DNA of 64,000 bases, from positions 124,001 through 188,000 of the forward strand of contig DATDPU010000013.1 of NCBI GenBank assembly GCA_035292585.1. Reading direction: 5' to 3'. Positions 16,404-23,768 of this stretch are shown piece after piece (the first letter of the stretch is position 1; the number at the start of each line of letters is the position of its first letter). A model generated the notes under the pieces. That model was not told the origin of the DNA, did not search any database, and worked only from the letters and a program-made list of their open reading frames with translations. The position numbers and the translations under genes were made by a program. This DNA comes from DASSFZ01 sp035292585. Its GTDB lineage: Bacteria > Chloroflexota > Anaerolineae > Fen-1058.

Positions 16404-17627
16404 ATGGAGAATATTAATGCGGGCGATACGGCCTGGATCATCGTTGCCGCCGCCCTGGTCATGATGATGACTCCCGCCCTGGCCTTCTTCTATGGCGGCA
16501 TGGTTCGCAAAAAGAACATCCTCTCCACCATCAACTTAAGTTTCATCACACTGGGCTTGATCAGCCTGCAATGGATCATCGTGGGCTACACGCTCGCCTT
16601 TGGTCAAAGCCTCGGCGGCTTCGTCGGCGATTTGAAATTCCTGGGTCTATCGGGTGTGGGATCAGAGCCTAACCCTGACTATGCTGCAACGATCCCGCAT
16701 CTGGCCTTTGCGGCTTACCAGATGATGTTCGCCATCATCACGCCGGCTCTCATTACCGGCGCATTTGTAGAGCGGGTGCGCTTCAAGGCTTTCTTAATCT
16801 TCACGCTCCTCTGGGCCACCCTGGTTTATGATCCCGTGGCGCATTGGGTCTGGGGAGTCGGCGGCTTCCTGCGCACGGCGGGGGCATTAGATTTCGCAGG
16901 GGGGACCGTGGTGCACATTACCGCCGGATTCTCTGCCCTGGCGTTTGCGATGGTGTTGGGACGCCGCAAGTGGTTTGGGAAAGCCCCGATGGAGCCTAAC
17001 AACATCCCCTTCACGATCCTGGGCGCCGGCCTGTTGTGGATGGGTTGGTTTGGCTTCAACGGCGGAAGCGCCTTGGCGGCTAATGGCCTGGCCGTCAATG
17101 CCCTCGTCACGACGAATACTTCGGCGGCTGCGGCGGCGCTCACCTGGATGTTCTTAAGCTGGCGGGATAACAAGCCGAGCGTGCTGGGCATTGTCACCGG
17201 GGCAGTCGTGGGTCTGGTAGCCATTACACCTGCGGCGGGATTCGTGACCCCTCTGGCTGCAATTGCGATCGGCGCCGTTGCAGCGCCGATCAGTTATTAC
17301 GCTATCCGGTTGCGGCAGAAAATGAAGCTGGACGAGTCCCTGGACGTCTGGGCCTGTCATGGCATGGGCGGCGCCTGGGGCGCATTGGCAACCGGCCTGT
17401 TTGCAACCAAGTTGGTCAACCCGGCTGGCGCGGACGGTCTGTTCTACGGCAATCCCAGTCAACTCCTGATCCAGGCTATGGCGGTAGTGGCGGCCATCGC
17501 TTTTGCCTTCATCGTCACCTTTGTGTTGGTCAAGCTTTTGCGCAGATTCGTCGGCTTGCGGGTCAACGATAACGAAGAAGAGGTTGGCCTGGACATCAGC
17601 GAGCACGGCGAGCGGGCTTACGCCTGA
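16404..17627 (+). CDS. amt: Ammonium transporter (Amt), short form
   Basis: 407 residues with 11 membrane segments and no cleaved signal. Motifs: MMMTPALAFFYGGMVRKKN, GAFVERVRFKAF, pore histidines in FAGGTVVHITAG and DVWACHGMGGAWG, and FGFNGGSALAANG. It imports ammonium. The C-terminal tail (GLRVNDNEEEVGLDISEHGE) is the cytoplasmic region that PII binds. The start is preceded by GGAAGGAGA. glnK follows 47 bases later, the standard amtB-glnK pairing. It is only distantly similar to the first Amt (signal peptide, longer loops), so the two are not a recent duplication. Confidence 0.96.
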   Translation: MENINAGDTAWIIVAAALVMMMTPALAFFYGGMVRKKNILSTINLSFITLGLISLQWIIVGYTLAFGQSLGGFVGDLKFLGLSGVGSEPNPDYAATIPHLAFAAYQMMFAIITPALITGAFVERVRFKAFLIFTLLWATLVYDPVAHWVWGVGGFLRTAGALDFAGGTVVHITAGFSALAFAMVLGRRKWFGKAPMEPNNIPFTILGAGLLWMGWFGFNGGSALAANGLAVNALVTTNTSAAAAALTWMFLSWRDNKPSVLGIVTGAVVGLVAITPAAGFVTPLAAIAIGAVAAPISYYAIRLRQKMKLDESLDVWACHGMGGAWGALATGLFATKLVNPAGADGLFYGNPSQLLIQAMAVVAAIAFAFIVTFVLVKLLRRFVGLRVNDNEEEVGLDISEHGERAYA

Positions 17628-17674
17628 CCCGGCGTAACCGTTCATTCCATTCATTCGCCACGAGGACACCGACC

Positions 17675-18079
17675 ATGACCAAGAAAATCGAAGTCATCTT
17701 GCGCGAGGAGAAGCTCAACGACGTCAAGGAAGCGCTCTCCAAGATCGGGATTGTGGGCATGAACGTCACAGAGGTGCGCGGGCATGGCCGCCAGGGCGGC
17801 ATCGTGCTGGCCGGCCGGACGGGCGCCTACAAGGTCGATCTACTGCCGCGTGTCCAGCTCAACATCATTCTCAGCGACCACAATGTTGAGAAAACGATCG
17901 ACACGATTTGCCAGGCGGCCCAGACCGGCCAAATCGGCGACGGGATCATCTTCGTCTACCCGGTGGAAGAAGTCATTCGCATTCGTACGGGCGAGCGTGG
18001 GCGCGAAGCCTTGACGTACGAAGGAGACATCGATACCCGCATCAATGCCTCAGAGGCTGCTTCTTCACTGACAACATGA
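17675..18079 (+). CDS. glnK: Nitrogen regulatory protein PII
   Basis: 134 residues. PII trimer subunit that senses 2-oxoglutarate, ATP and ADP and gates the Amt channel. Conserved: MTKKIEVILREEKLNDVKEAL, the TEVRGHGRQ T-loop entry, the C-terminal AAQTGQIGDGIIFVYPVEEV and IRTGERG. The T-loop is altered: GGIVLAGRTGAYKVDLLPR, with the tyrosine equivalent to E. coli Tyr51 kept but the usual KGHTELYRG changed. About 20 extra residues follow the normal C-terminus. Good ribosome site upstream. Confidence 0.95.
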   Translation: MTKKIEVILREEKLNDVKEALSKIGIVGMNVTEVRGHGRQGGIVLAGRTGAYKVDLLPRVQLNIILSDHNVEKTIDTICQAAQTGQIGDGIIFVYPVEEVIRIRTGERGREALTYEGDIDTRINASEAASSLTT

Positions 18080-18139
18080 CCAATTTATTCCGCCGAAGGT
18101 TCTGGCAGGTTGACCGTTGCCGTAAGCCCGCAATCCTTA

Positions 18140-18395
18140 TAAAATCCACGCGAGTCGTGGAGATCCAATGTTGAGCAAAACGTTCTTTGATGCCAAACAG
18201 TGCATGTGTATGGGACGGGGACCTGTCGCGCTCCGTCCTATTAGCGCGGGCTGAAGTAACCCGCGCATAAACTGACGGTTCGGCGTAACGGCTCCCCCGC
18301 GTCATCCCGCAGGGGAGCCTTCGCCTGAGAAACAAGCCCAGGAGATTGCTCCTGGGTTTTTTTTGTTTCCGCAGCTTGGGTCAGGAGGCGAGTCG
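18140..18395 (+). promoter_or_regulatory. Structured leader of nitrite/sulfite reductase operon
   Basis: About 250 bases after a possible TATAAA -10 (18136-18145 region; the -35 is uncertain). Hairpins seen: AGCGCGGG/CCCGCGC (18244-18266), GGCTCCCC/GGGGAGCC (18290-18319) and the terminator at 18336-18364. No riboswitch family was recognised. This looks like an attenuated leader and a candidate target of the ANTAR regulator. No gene in the stretch. Confidence 0.5.
18336..18364 (+). terminator. Intrinsic terminator before the nitrite/sulfite reductase
   Basis: CCCAGGAG and CTCCTGGG flank an ATTG loop and are followed by eight T residues: a canonical terminator. It lies 31 bases upstream of the start codon and downstream of at least two stems, so it should act as an attenuator, not an operon end. 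Confidence 0.85.
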
Positions 18396-20663
18396 ATGAA
18401 GGCAAGTAACCCATTATGGCGCGAGCGGCTGCTCGACGAGATGCCGCCGTATCTCGCGCGCGAGATCGACATTTACGAAACCGAGCTCGAGTTGCGCAAG
18501 CAGGGCAAGCTCGACGAGAAGTTGTTCGCCGAGACGCGCTTGCGGCGCGGCGCGTACGGCCAGCGCTACGACAATGGTCAACGCTGGGATGGTCGCGAAA
18601 CCCGGCAGCTCGACTATCCCGCCTCGGCCCTGACCAAAGGCCCCAACACGTTGTGGGACGCGCCGGGGATGCAGCGGATCAAACTCCCTTTCGGCGGCCT
18701 GAATGCGCGCCAGCTCGAAGTCATCGCCGAGCTCGCCGAAGAATACGCGGACGGGATTGCGCACGTCACCACGCGGCAGGACTTTCAACTCCACTTCATC
18801 CACATCGACGACACGCCGGCGCTGATGCGGCGCCTGGCCGCCGTCGACATCACCACGCGCGAAGCGTGCGGCAACGCGGTGCGCAACGTCACCGCTTGTC
18901 CGATCTCCGGCGTCTGCACCGATGAGACCTTCGATGTGACGCCTTACGCGCACGCGCTGGCTCGATTCCTGATCGGCCATCCCGACACGCAAGACTTCGG
19001 CCGCAAGTTCAAGATCGCCTTTTCCGGTTGCAAGCATAAAGCTTGCGGCCTGGTCAACATGCACGACCTGGGCGCGATCGCGGTCAAACGTGTGGCGGGC
19101 GGGCAAGAGCGGCGCGGGTTCGAGTTGTACGTCGGCGGGGGGTTGGGTTCGGTGCCGCACCAGGCCAAACTGTTCGATGCCTTCGTGCCTGAAGAGGAAC
19201 TGCTGCCGACGGCGCAGGCCATCTCACGAGTGTTCGCCCGCTTGGGCGAAAAGAAGAATCGTAACCGGGCGCGCATCAAGTTCCTGGTGAGCCAGCTCGG
19301 CATCGAGGAGTTCAGGCGGCTGGTGTGGGAAGAACGCGCCATCTTACCGCCCGATCCCGAATGGACTGCTTTCCTGTCCGATCTGCACGCGCACGACGAG
19401 CAACCGTCCCGAGCGCCTGCACCGCTCAACGGCGCGGCGCGGCCTGAAGGCTTCGACCATTGGGCGCGCACCAACGTTTATCGCCAGAAGCAGCCCGGTT
19501 ACGCAACCGTGACGATCACACTGCCGCTGGGCGACCTCGCCGCGGCGCAGCTGCGTGGGCTGGCCGATATCGCGCGCCGCTTCACCCATGAGACCGTCCG
19601 CACCACGGTCGATCAGAACATGGTGTTGCGCTGGATCAGTGAGGCCGACTTGCCCGAAGTGTACGGCGCGCTCAAGGCGATCGGGTTGGGGCAGCCGGGC
19701 GCCGGCACGATCGTCGACGTGACCTCCTGCCCCGGAACCGATACCTGCAAGCTCGGCATTGCCTCATCACGCGGGCTGGCGGGTGAGCTGAACATCCGCC
19801 TGGCGGAGCGCAGCCACACCCTGGATGAAGCCGTTCAAGACCTGCACATCAAAGTCAGCGGCTGCTTCAACTCGTGCGGGCAGCATCACGTTGCCGACCT
19901 GGGTTTCTACGGCGTCAGCCGGCACGTCGGCGGTTACACGGTGCCGCATTTCCAGGTGGTGCTGGGCGGCCAATGGACTGAGAATGCCGGGGCGTTGGGC
20001 CTGGCGATGGGCGCTATCCCGGCGAAGAATGTGCCGGAAGCGGTCATGCGCCTCACGGGCCGTTACGTTTCGGATCGGTTGAAAGGTGAAAATTTCCAGG
20101 CGTTCATCAAGCGCATTGGGAAGGTCGAAATCAAGCAGCTGTTGGACGATCTGACGCGCGTGCCCGCTCACGCTGAGGACGCTTCGTACTACACCGATTG
20201 GGGCGACGTCCGCGAGTACACCACCGGCGATATGGGTGTGGGCGAGTGCGCCGGAGAGATTGTCTCTCGCCTCGAGTTCGATCTGGCTGCCGCCGAGCGC
20301 GAAGTCTTTGAAGCTCAGGTGTCTCTGGACAAGGGCGACTTTCAACAGGCGGGCGAGATGGCTTACACGTCGATGCTGCGCGCGGCCCGGGCGCTCGTCA
20401 AAGAGCAGTTCTACGACGCGCCCGGCGATCCCGATCAAATCGTCGCGGAGTTCCGCACACGCTTTTACGATACGAAACTCTTCTTCGACCCTTACGCGGG
20501 CGGCAAGTTCGGGCAGTATCTCTTCCGCGCGCACGCTCACGCGGCTGAACCGTACACGCCCGAAGCGGCGCACCAGCGCATCGAAGAAGCGCAACTCGTG
20601 GTCGAAGCGGCGTACAGCTGCAAGGCGCGCATGCAGACCACGCCGGCGCTCGGTAACGCGTGA
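18396..20663 (+). CDS. Ferredoxin-type nitrite/sulfite reductase with C-terminal helical extension
   Basis: 755 residues. Siroheme/[4Fe-4S] enzyme that reduces nitrite to ammonia or sulfite to sulfide. Two ferredoxin-like half-domains and two catalytic halves are visible; ACPISGVC and SGCKHKACG lie in the first half. The cluster/siroheme ligands are Cys445, Cys451 (CPGTDTC), Cys490 and Cys494 (GCFNSC). From about 610 a helical, HEPN-like extension follows (EVFEAQVSLDKGDFQQAGEM and on). The start with AGGAGGCG is MKASNPLWRER. Nitrite versus sulfite cannot be told; PII, Amt and ANTAR neighbours favour nitrite, while cysH downstream allows sulfite. Confidence 0.9.
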   Translation: MKASNPLWRERLLDEMPPYLAREIDIYETELELRKQGKLDEKLFAETRLRRGAYGQRYDNGQRWDGRETRQLDYPASALTKGPNTLWDAPGMQRIKLPFGGLNARQLEVIAELAEEYADGIAHVTTRQDFQLHFIHIDDTPALMRRLAAVDITTREACGNAVRNVTACPISGVCTDETFDVTPYAHALARFLIGHPDTQDFGRKFKIAFSGCKHKACGLVNMHDLGAIAVKRVAGGQERRGFELYVGGGLGSVPHQAKLFDAFVPEEELLPTAQAISRVFARLGEKKNRNRARIKFLVSQLGIEEFRRLVWEERAILPPDPEWTAFLSDLHAHDEQPSRAPAPLNGAARPEGFDHWARTNVYRQKQPGYATVTITLPLGDLAAAQLRGLADIARRFTHETVRTTVDQNMVLRWISEADLPEVYGALKAIGLGQPGAGTIVDVTSCPGTDTCKLGIASSRGLAGELNIRLAERSHTLDEAVQDLHIKVSGCFNSCGQHHVADLGFYGVSRHVGGYTVPHFQVVLGGQWTENAGALGLAMGAIPAKNVPEAVMRLTGRYVSDRLKGENFQAFIKRIGKVEIKQLLDDLTRVPAHAEDASYYTDWGDVREYTTGDMGVGECAGEIVSRLEFDLAAAEREVFEAQVSLDKGDFQQAGEMAYTSMLRAARALVKEQFYDAPGDPDQIVAEFRTRFYDTKLFFDPYAGGKFGQYLFRAHAHAAEPYTPEAAHQRIEEAQLVVEAAYSCKARMQTTPALGNA

Positions 20664-20708
20664 AACGTAAAGCGTGAAGATTGCGTTTTACGCTTCACGT
20701 TTCACGGC
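20662..20708. repeat. GTGAAAC-type inverted spacer repeat
   Basis: GTGAAACGTAAAGCGTGAAG and the complementary CTTCACGTTTCAC arm with GTTTTACG between form a hairpin of about 20 bp. The left arm starts at the reductase stop codon; units are 7 bases. Confidence 0.75.
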
Positions 20709-20725
20709 AAATAGGAAACAGACCC

Positions 20726-21289
20726 ATGAACATCCAGCACCTCAACCTCAAGTTCTTCGTCGAGAATCCCGCAGCCGTCGATCTGGCGGACTTCATCTCG
20801 ATTTTCAATGGTTGGATTCAAGCTCGGTTCGGCGAGGAGACCCTGGTCGATGTCGCCGATTATCGGCAAGTCTTCGCCGGGCCGGGCGTCATCCTCATCG
20901 GGCACGAGGCCAACTACAGCCTCGACAACACCGGCAACCGCCTGGGCTTGCTTTACAACCGCAAGGCGCAGTTGGCTGGCGCGCTTCAGGATCGGTTGAC
21001 GCAGGCGGCGCGCGCGGCGCTGCATGCCTGCCGGCGGCTCGAAGCGGAGCGCGGATTGAAATTCGACGGGCGCGAAGCGCAACTGCTCGTCAACGATCGG
21101 TTGAGCGCGCCGAACACGGCTGAGACGTTCTCGGTGCTCGCGCCGGAGCTCGAGTCGTTCTTTGGCCGGTTGTACGGCGGGGCGGCATACACGCTCGAAC
21201 GTAACCCCGACCCACGCGAGCGTTTCACCGTCACGGCTCAAGCCGCGACCCATTTCGAGGTCGAAGCGCTCTTGAAAAATCTGAACTGA
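20726..21289 (+). CDS. Unrecognised protein in the siroheme/reductase operon
   Basis: 187 residues, no membrane segment or signal. N-terminal MNIQHLNLKFFVENPAAVDL, a middle with GPGVILIGHEANYSLDNTGN, and a C-terminal part with ESFFGRLYGGAAYTLERNPD and ending AATHFEVEALLKNLN. I do not recognise a family. Start chosen at the first ATG after the spacer repeat. It lies between the reductase and SUMT genes on the same strand, so a role in reductase maturation, electron supply or siroheme delivery is a reasonable guess, not evidence. Confidence 0.85.
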   Translation: MNIQHLNLKFFVENPAAVDLADFISIFNGWIQARFGEETLVDVADYRQVFAGPGVILIGHEANYSLDNTGNRLGLLYNRKAQLAGALQDRLTQAARAALHACRRLEAERGLKFDGREAQLLVNDRLSAPNTAETFSVLAPELESFFGRLYGGAAYTLERNPDPRERFTVTAQAATHFEVEALLKNLN

Positions 21290-21296
21290 CCTCACC

Positions 21297-21382
21297 CTCC
21301 TCACCCCAACCCACCCCTCCCTTTCCTTACAAAGGAGAGGGAGGGAAGAGTGTCCGCGCAGCGGACGGGAGGGTGGGTGAGG
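21297..21382. repeat. CCTCACCC-type inverted repeat
   Basis: CCTCACCCTCCTCACCCCAA on the left and GGGAGGGTGGGTGAGG on the right, with CCCTCCCTTTCC/GGAGAGGGAGGG inside, make a long hairpin covering the whole spacer ahead of the SUMT start. Confidence 0.75.
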
Positions 21383-21395
21383 TCCAGGAGTCCAC

Positions 21396-22208
21396 ATGAC
21401 TGGCAGCGTCTACATCATTGGCGCAGGCCCCGGCGATCCGGGATTGATCACCGTCAAAGGATTGGCTTATCTGCGCCAGGCGGATGTCGTGCTTTACGAT
21501 CGGTTGGTGCATCCGCAACTGCTCGATGAAGCTCCGGCTATGGCCGAGCGCATCGATGTGGGCAAAGCGCCGACACGCCATCGCCGCGCGCAAGCCGAGA
21601 TCAACACGCTCCTCATCGAACACGCGCGCGCGGGAAAAATCGTCGTGCGCTTGAAGGGCGGCGACCCGTTCGTATTTGGACGCGGCGGGGAAGAGTGTCT
21701 GGCGCTGGCCGAGGCCGGCATCCCGTTCGAAGTGATTCCCGGCGTCAGCAGCGCGATCGCCGTGCCCGCGTATGCCGGCATCCCGCTGACACACCGCGAA
21801 GTCGCGCGCTCGTTTACGGTCATCACCGGCCACACTTGCGATTCTCAAAATCCCGGTTTCTCGCCGGATGATGGCACGTTGGTTTTTCTGATGGGCGTTG
21901 CTCACCTGCCGGAGATCGTGAGCCAGCTAATCGCGCACGGCCGCTCGCCCGAAACGCCTGTGGCGGTCATTCAGCGCGGGACCACCTCGGCGCAGCGCGT
22001 CGTCGAAGGCACGCTGGCCGACATCGTCGAGCGCGCACGCGAGGTTGAACCACCGGCGACGATCGTGATCGGCGAAGTCGTGCGTCTGCGGCAAAAACTG
22101 GACTGGTTCGACCCAACCCGCGCCGAACCCGAACCGATACCGCTGGAATGGTCAACTGTGAGCGCCGAACTCCATGCGGCTGAATTCACCTTACTGGAGA
22201 TGAGCTAA
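21396..22208 (+). CDS. cobA: Uroporphyrinogen-III C-methyltransferase (SUMT)
   Basis: 270 residues. It adds two SAM-derived methyl groups to uroporphyrinogen III to give precorrin-2, the entry to siroheme (and cobalamin). Motifs: VYIIGAGPGDPGLITVKGL, the LVHPQLLDEAP loop, RLKGGDPFVFGRGGEE, and IPGVSSAIAVPAYAGIPLTHR. Length is normal for a stand-alone SUMT; the CysG oxidase/ferrochelatase part is a separate gene at 23069. Lies in the nitrite/sulfite reductase operon, which needs siroheme. Confidence 0.95.
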   Translation: MTGSVYIIGAGPGDPGLITVKGLAYLRQADVVLYDRLVHPQLLDEAPAMAERIDVGKAPTRHRRAQAEINTLLIEHARAGKIVVRLKGGDPFVFGRGGEECLALAEAGIPFEVIPGVSSAIAVPAYAGIPLTHREVARSFTVITGHTCDSQNPGFSPDDGTLVFLMGVAHLPEIVSQLIAHGRSPETPVAVIQRGTTSAQRVVEGTLADIVERAREVEPPATIVIGEVVRLRQKLDWFDPTRAEPEPIPLEWSTVSAELHAAEFTLLEMS

Positions 22209-22243
22209 TCGTACACACAAAGATCACCTTCATCGAAGCACCG

Positions 22244-22951
22244 TTGGTATCAGAGTGGACGCCGGAAGCGCTTCAGCAGCTCGGCGAGCAATTCGAAGGT
22301 CGCCCGCCGGAAGAGGTTCTGCGCTGGGGCATCCAACAGTTCGCGCCGGATATCGCCATGGCGACCGGTTTCGGGCCTGAGGGCGTGGTGCTGCTGCACC
22401 AGCTTTCGCAGCTTGCGCCGGAGACGACGATCTTCTACCTCGATACCGATCTGTTCTTCCCCGAAACGGTTGCGCTGCGCGATGAACTGGAAGCCCGATT
22501 CGGCATGAGCTTCACGCGCGTGCAGTGTGGCCTATCGCTCGAGGCGCAGGCCGAAGCGCACGGTTCAGAGCTGTGGGCGCGCGATCCCGACCGGTGCTGC
22601 CACTTGCGCAAAGTCGAGCCGTTGCGCCGTTTCCTTTCGACGCAGCGGGCGTGGATCACCGCTATCCGCCGCAACCAAACGGCCGCGCGCGCCGGGGCCG
22701 GACTGGTCGAGTGGGATCGCGCGCATGGCCTGGTGAAGTTCAACCCGCTGGTCGGTTGGACCTCGGATCAGGTGTGGGATTACATTCACGCGCACGATCT
22801 GCCGTTCAACCGTCTGCACGTGCTTGGCTATCCCAGCATCGGGTGTTGGCCGTGCACCCGGCCGGTCGCGCCCGGCGATGATCCGCGCGCCGGCCGCTGG
22901 GCGGGCCTGGGCAAGACCGAGTGCGGCATCCACTGGCCTGCGCGGAAATAG
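22244..22951 (+). CDS. cysH: Assimilatory APS reductase (CysH family, iron-sulfur type)
   Basis: 235 residues. It reduces activated sulfate to sulfite. Motifs: AMATGFGPEGVVLLHQL (P-loop-like), YLDTDLFFPET, and the C-terminal KTECGIHW with the catalytic Cys227. The four extra cysteines Cys118-Cys119 (RCCHLRK) and Cys201/Cys204 (GCWPC) are the [4Fe-4S] ligands that mark APS reductases rather than PAPS reductases. Start is uncertain: a TTG at 22244 with no good ribosome site is the first plausible one. ATP sulfurylase is not in the window. Confidence 0.9.
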   Translation: MVSEWTPEALQQLGEQFEGRPPEEVLRWGIQQFAPDIAMATGFGPEGVVLLHQLSQLAPETTIFYLDTDLFFPETVALRDELEARFGMSFTRVQCGLSLEAQAEAHGSELWARDPDRCCHLRKVEPLRRFLSTQRAWITAIRRNQTAARAGAGLVEWDRAHGLVKFNPLVGWTSDQVWDYIHAHDLPFNRLHVLGYPSIGCWPCTRPVAPGDDPRAGRWAGLGKTECGIHWPARK

Positions 22952-22952
22952 G

Positions 22953-23068
22953 CTCACCGCGGAGGCGCGGACCGCCGCCGCCTTCATGACTTGCCGAAGG
23001 AGGGCGGCGGTTGCACAGAGCAATTCAATCTCTCTGTGCGCTCGGCGGCTCGGCGGTGCGTTGTTAAT
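22953..23068. repeat. Spacer palindromes before the siroheme synthase gene
   Basis: ACCGCCGCCGCC and GGCGGCGGT (22971-23011) form one hairpin; CTCACCGCGGAGG at one end and the CTCGGCGG region near 23050 resemble the ACCGCCGAG family at 58043. No gene. Confidence 0.55.
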
Positions 23069-23713
23069 ATGCGCTACTATCCGATCTATCTCAACCTCCA
23101 GGATCGCCCCTGCAGCGTGATCGGCGGCGGCAGAATCGCCGGGGGGAAAGTCCGGGGGTTGCTTGAAGCCGAGGCCGTCGTCACCGTCATCTCGCCTGAG
23201 CTGACGGCAGACTTGAAAGCATTGACGGACGAGCGGAAGATCGCGCACATCGCGCGAGCCTATCAACCCGGCGACCTTGCCGGCGCGACGCTGGTCATCA
23301 GCGCCACCGACGATCGCGCGGTGAACGAGCAGGTCTGGATCGAGGCGCGGGCGCGCGACATCCCGATCAACGTGGTGGACGATCCGCCGCATTGCACCTT
23401 CATCGCGCCGTCGATTGTGCGCCGGGGCGATCTGGCGATCGCGATCTCGACCGGCGGCAAGGCGCCGGCGCTGGCCGTGCGGCTGCGCGAGCAATTGGAG
23501 CAGAGCATCGGCGCCGAGCACGCCCGTTTTCTGGAGTTGGCCGGACAGCTGCGCGAGCCGCTCGCCGCGCGCTATCCCGATTTCGAGCAGCGCAAGGCGG
23601 TGTGGTATCGGCTGGTCGATGCGGACGTGCTGGACTTGCTACGCCGAGGCGAGGAAGACACGGCCCGAAAACGCATCACCGAAATAACCGGCATCGCTCT
23701 GCGAGATTTTTGA
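23069..23713 (+). CDS. Precorrin-2 dehydrogenase / sirohydrochlorin ferrochelatase
   Basis: 214 residues. It oxidises precorrin-2 with NAD and, in Met8-type proteins, also inserts iron to give siroheme. N-terminal MRYYPIYLNLQDRPCSVIGGGRIAGGKV is the NAD-binding Rossmann start; VISATDDRAVNEQV and INVVDDPPHCTFIAPSIVRRG are family signatures (Asp in DDPP is the catalytic residue position). The start ATG 23069 fits the family start. It completes the siroheme route with SUMT in this operon. Confidence 0.93.
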   Translation: MRYYPIYLNLQDRPCSVIGGGRIAGGKVRGLLEAEAVVTVISPELTADLKALTDERKIAHIARAYQPGDLAGATLVISATDDRAVNEQVWIEARARDIPINVVDDPPHCTFIAPSIVRRGDLAIAISTGGKAPALAVRLREQLEQSIGAEHARFLELAGQLREPLAARYPDFEQRKAVWYRLVDADVLDLLRRGEEDTARKRITEITGIALRDF

Positions 23714-23768
23714 TTGCGGATTTCTGATTGGACTCAAATCATCAATTAGCAATCCTCAATCAGAAATC
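23711..23768. repeat. Heptamer inverted repeat between convergent operons
   Basis: GATTGCGGATTTCTGATTGG on one side, TAGCAATCCTCAATCAGAAA on the other, 7-base period. It sits between the siroheme gene and carB and supplies the carB stop (TCTGATTGA on the minus strand), so it may serve as a bidirectional terminator. Confidence 0.75.

Noticed and set aside
18243..18319. ANTAR dual-hexaloop motif in the nitrite reductase leader
   Set aside because: The stems seen have loops that do not follow the A1/G4 six-base rule; kept only as a general leader structure.
18323..18332. TPP riboswitch hint (CTGAGA) in the reductase leader
   Set aside because: The second conserved TPP half (GAACCTGATCTGG-type) is absent and the gene is not thiamine-related.
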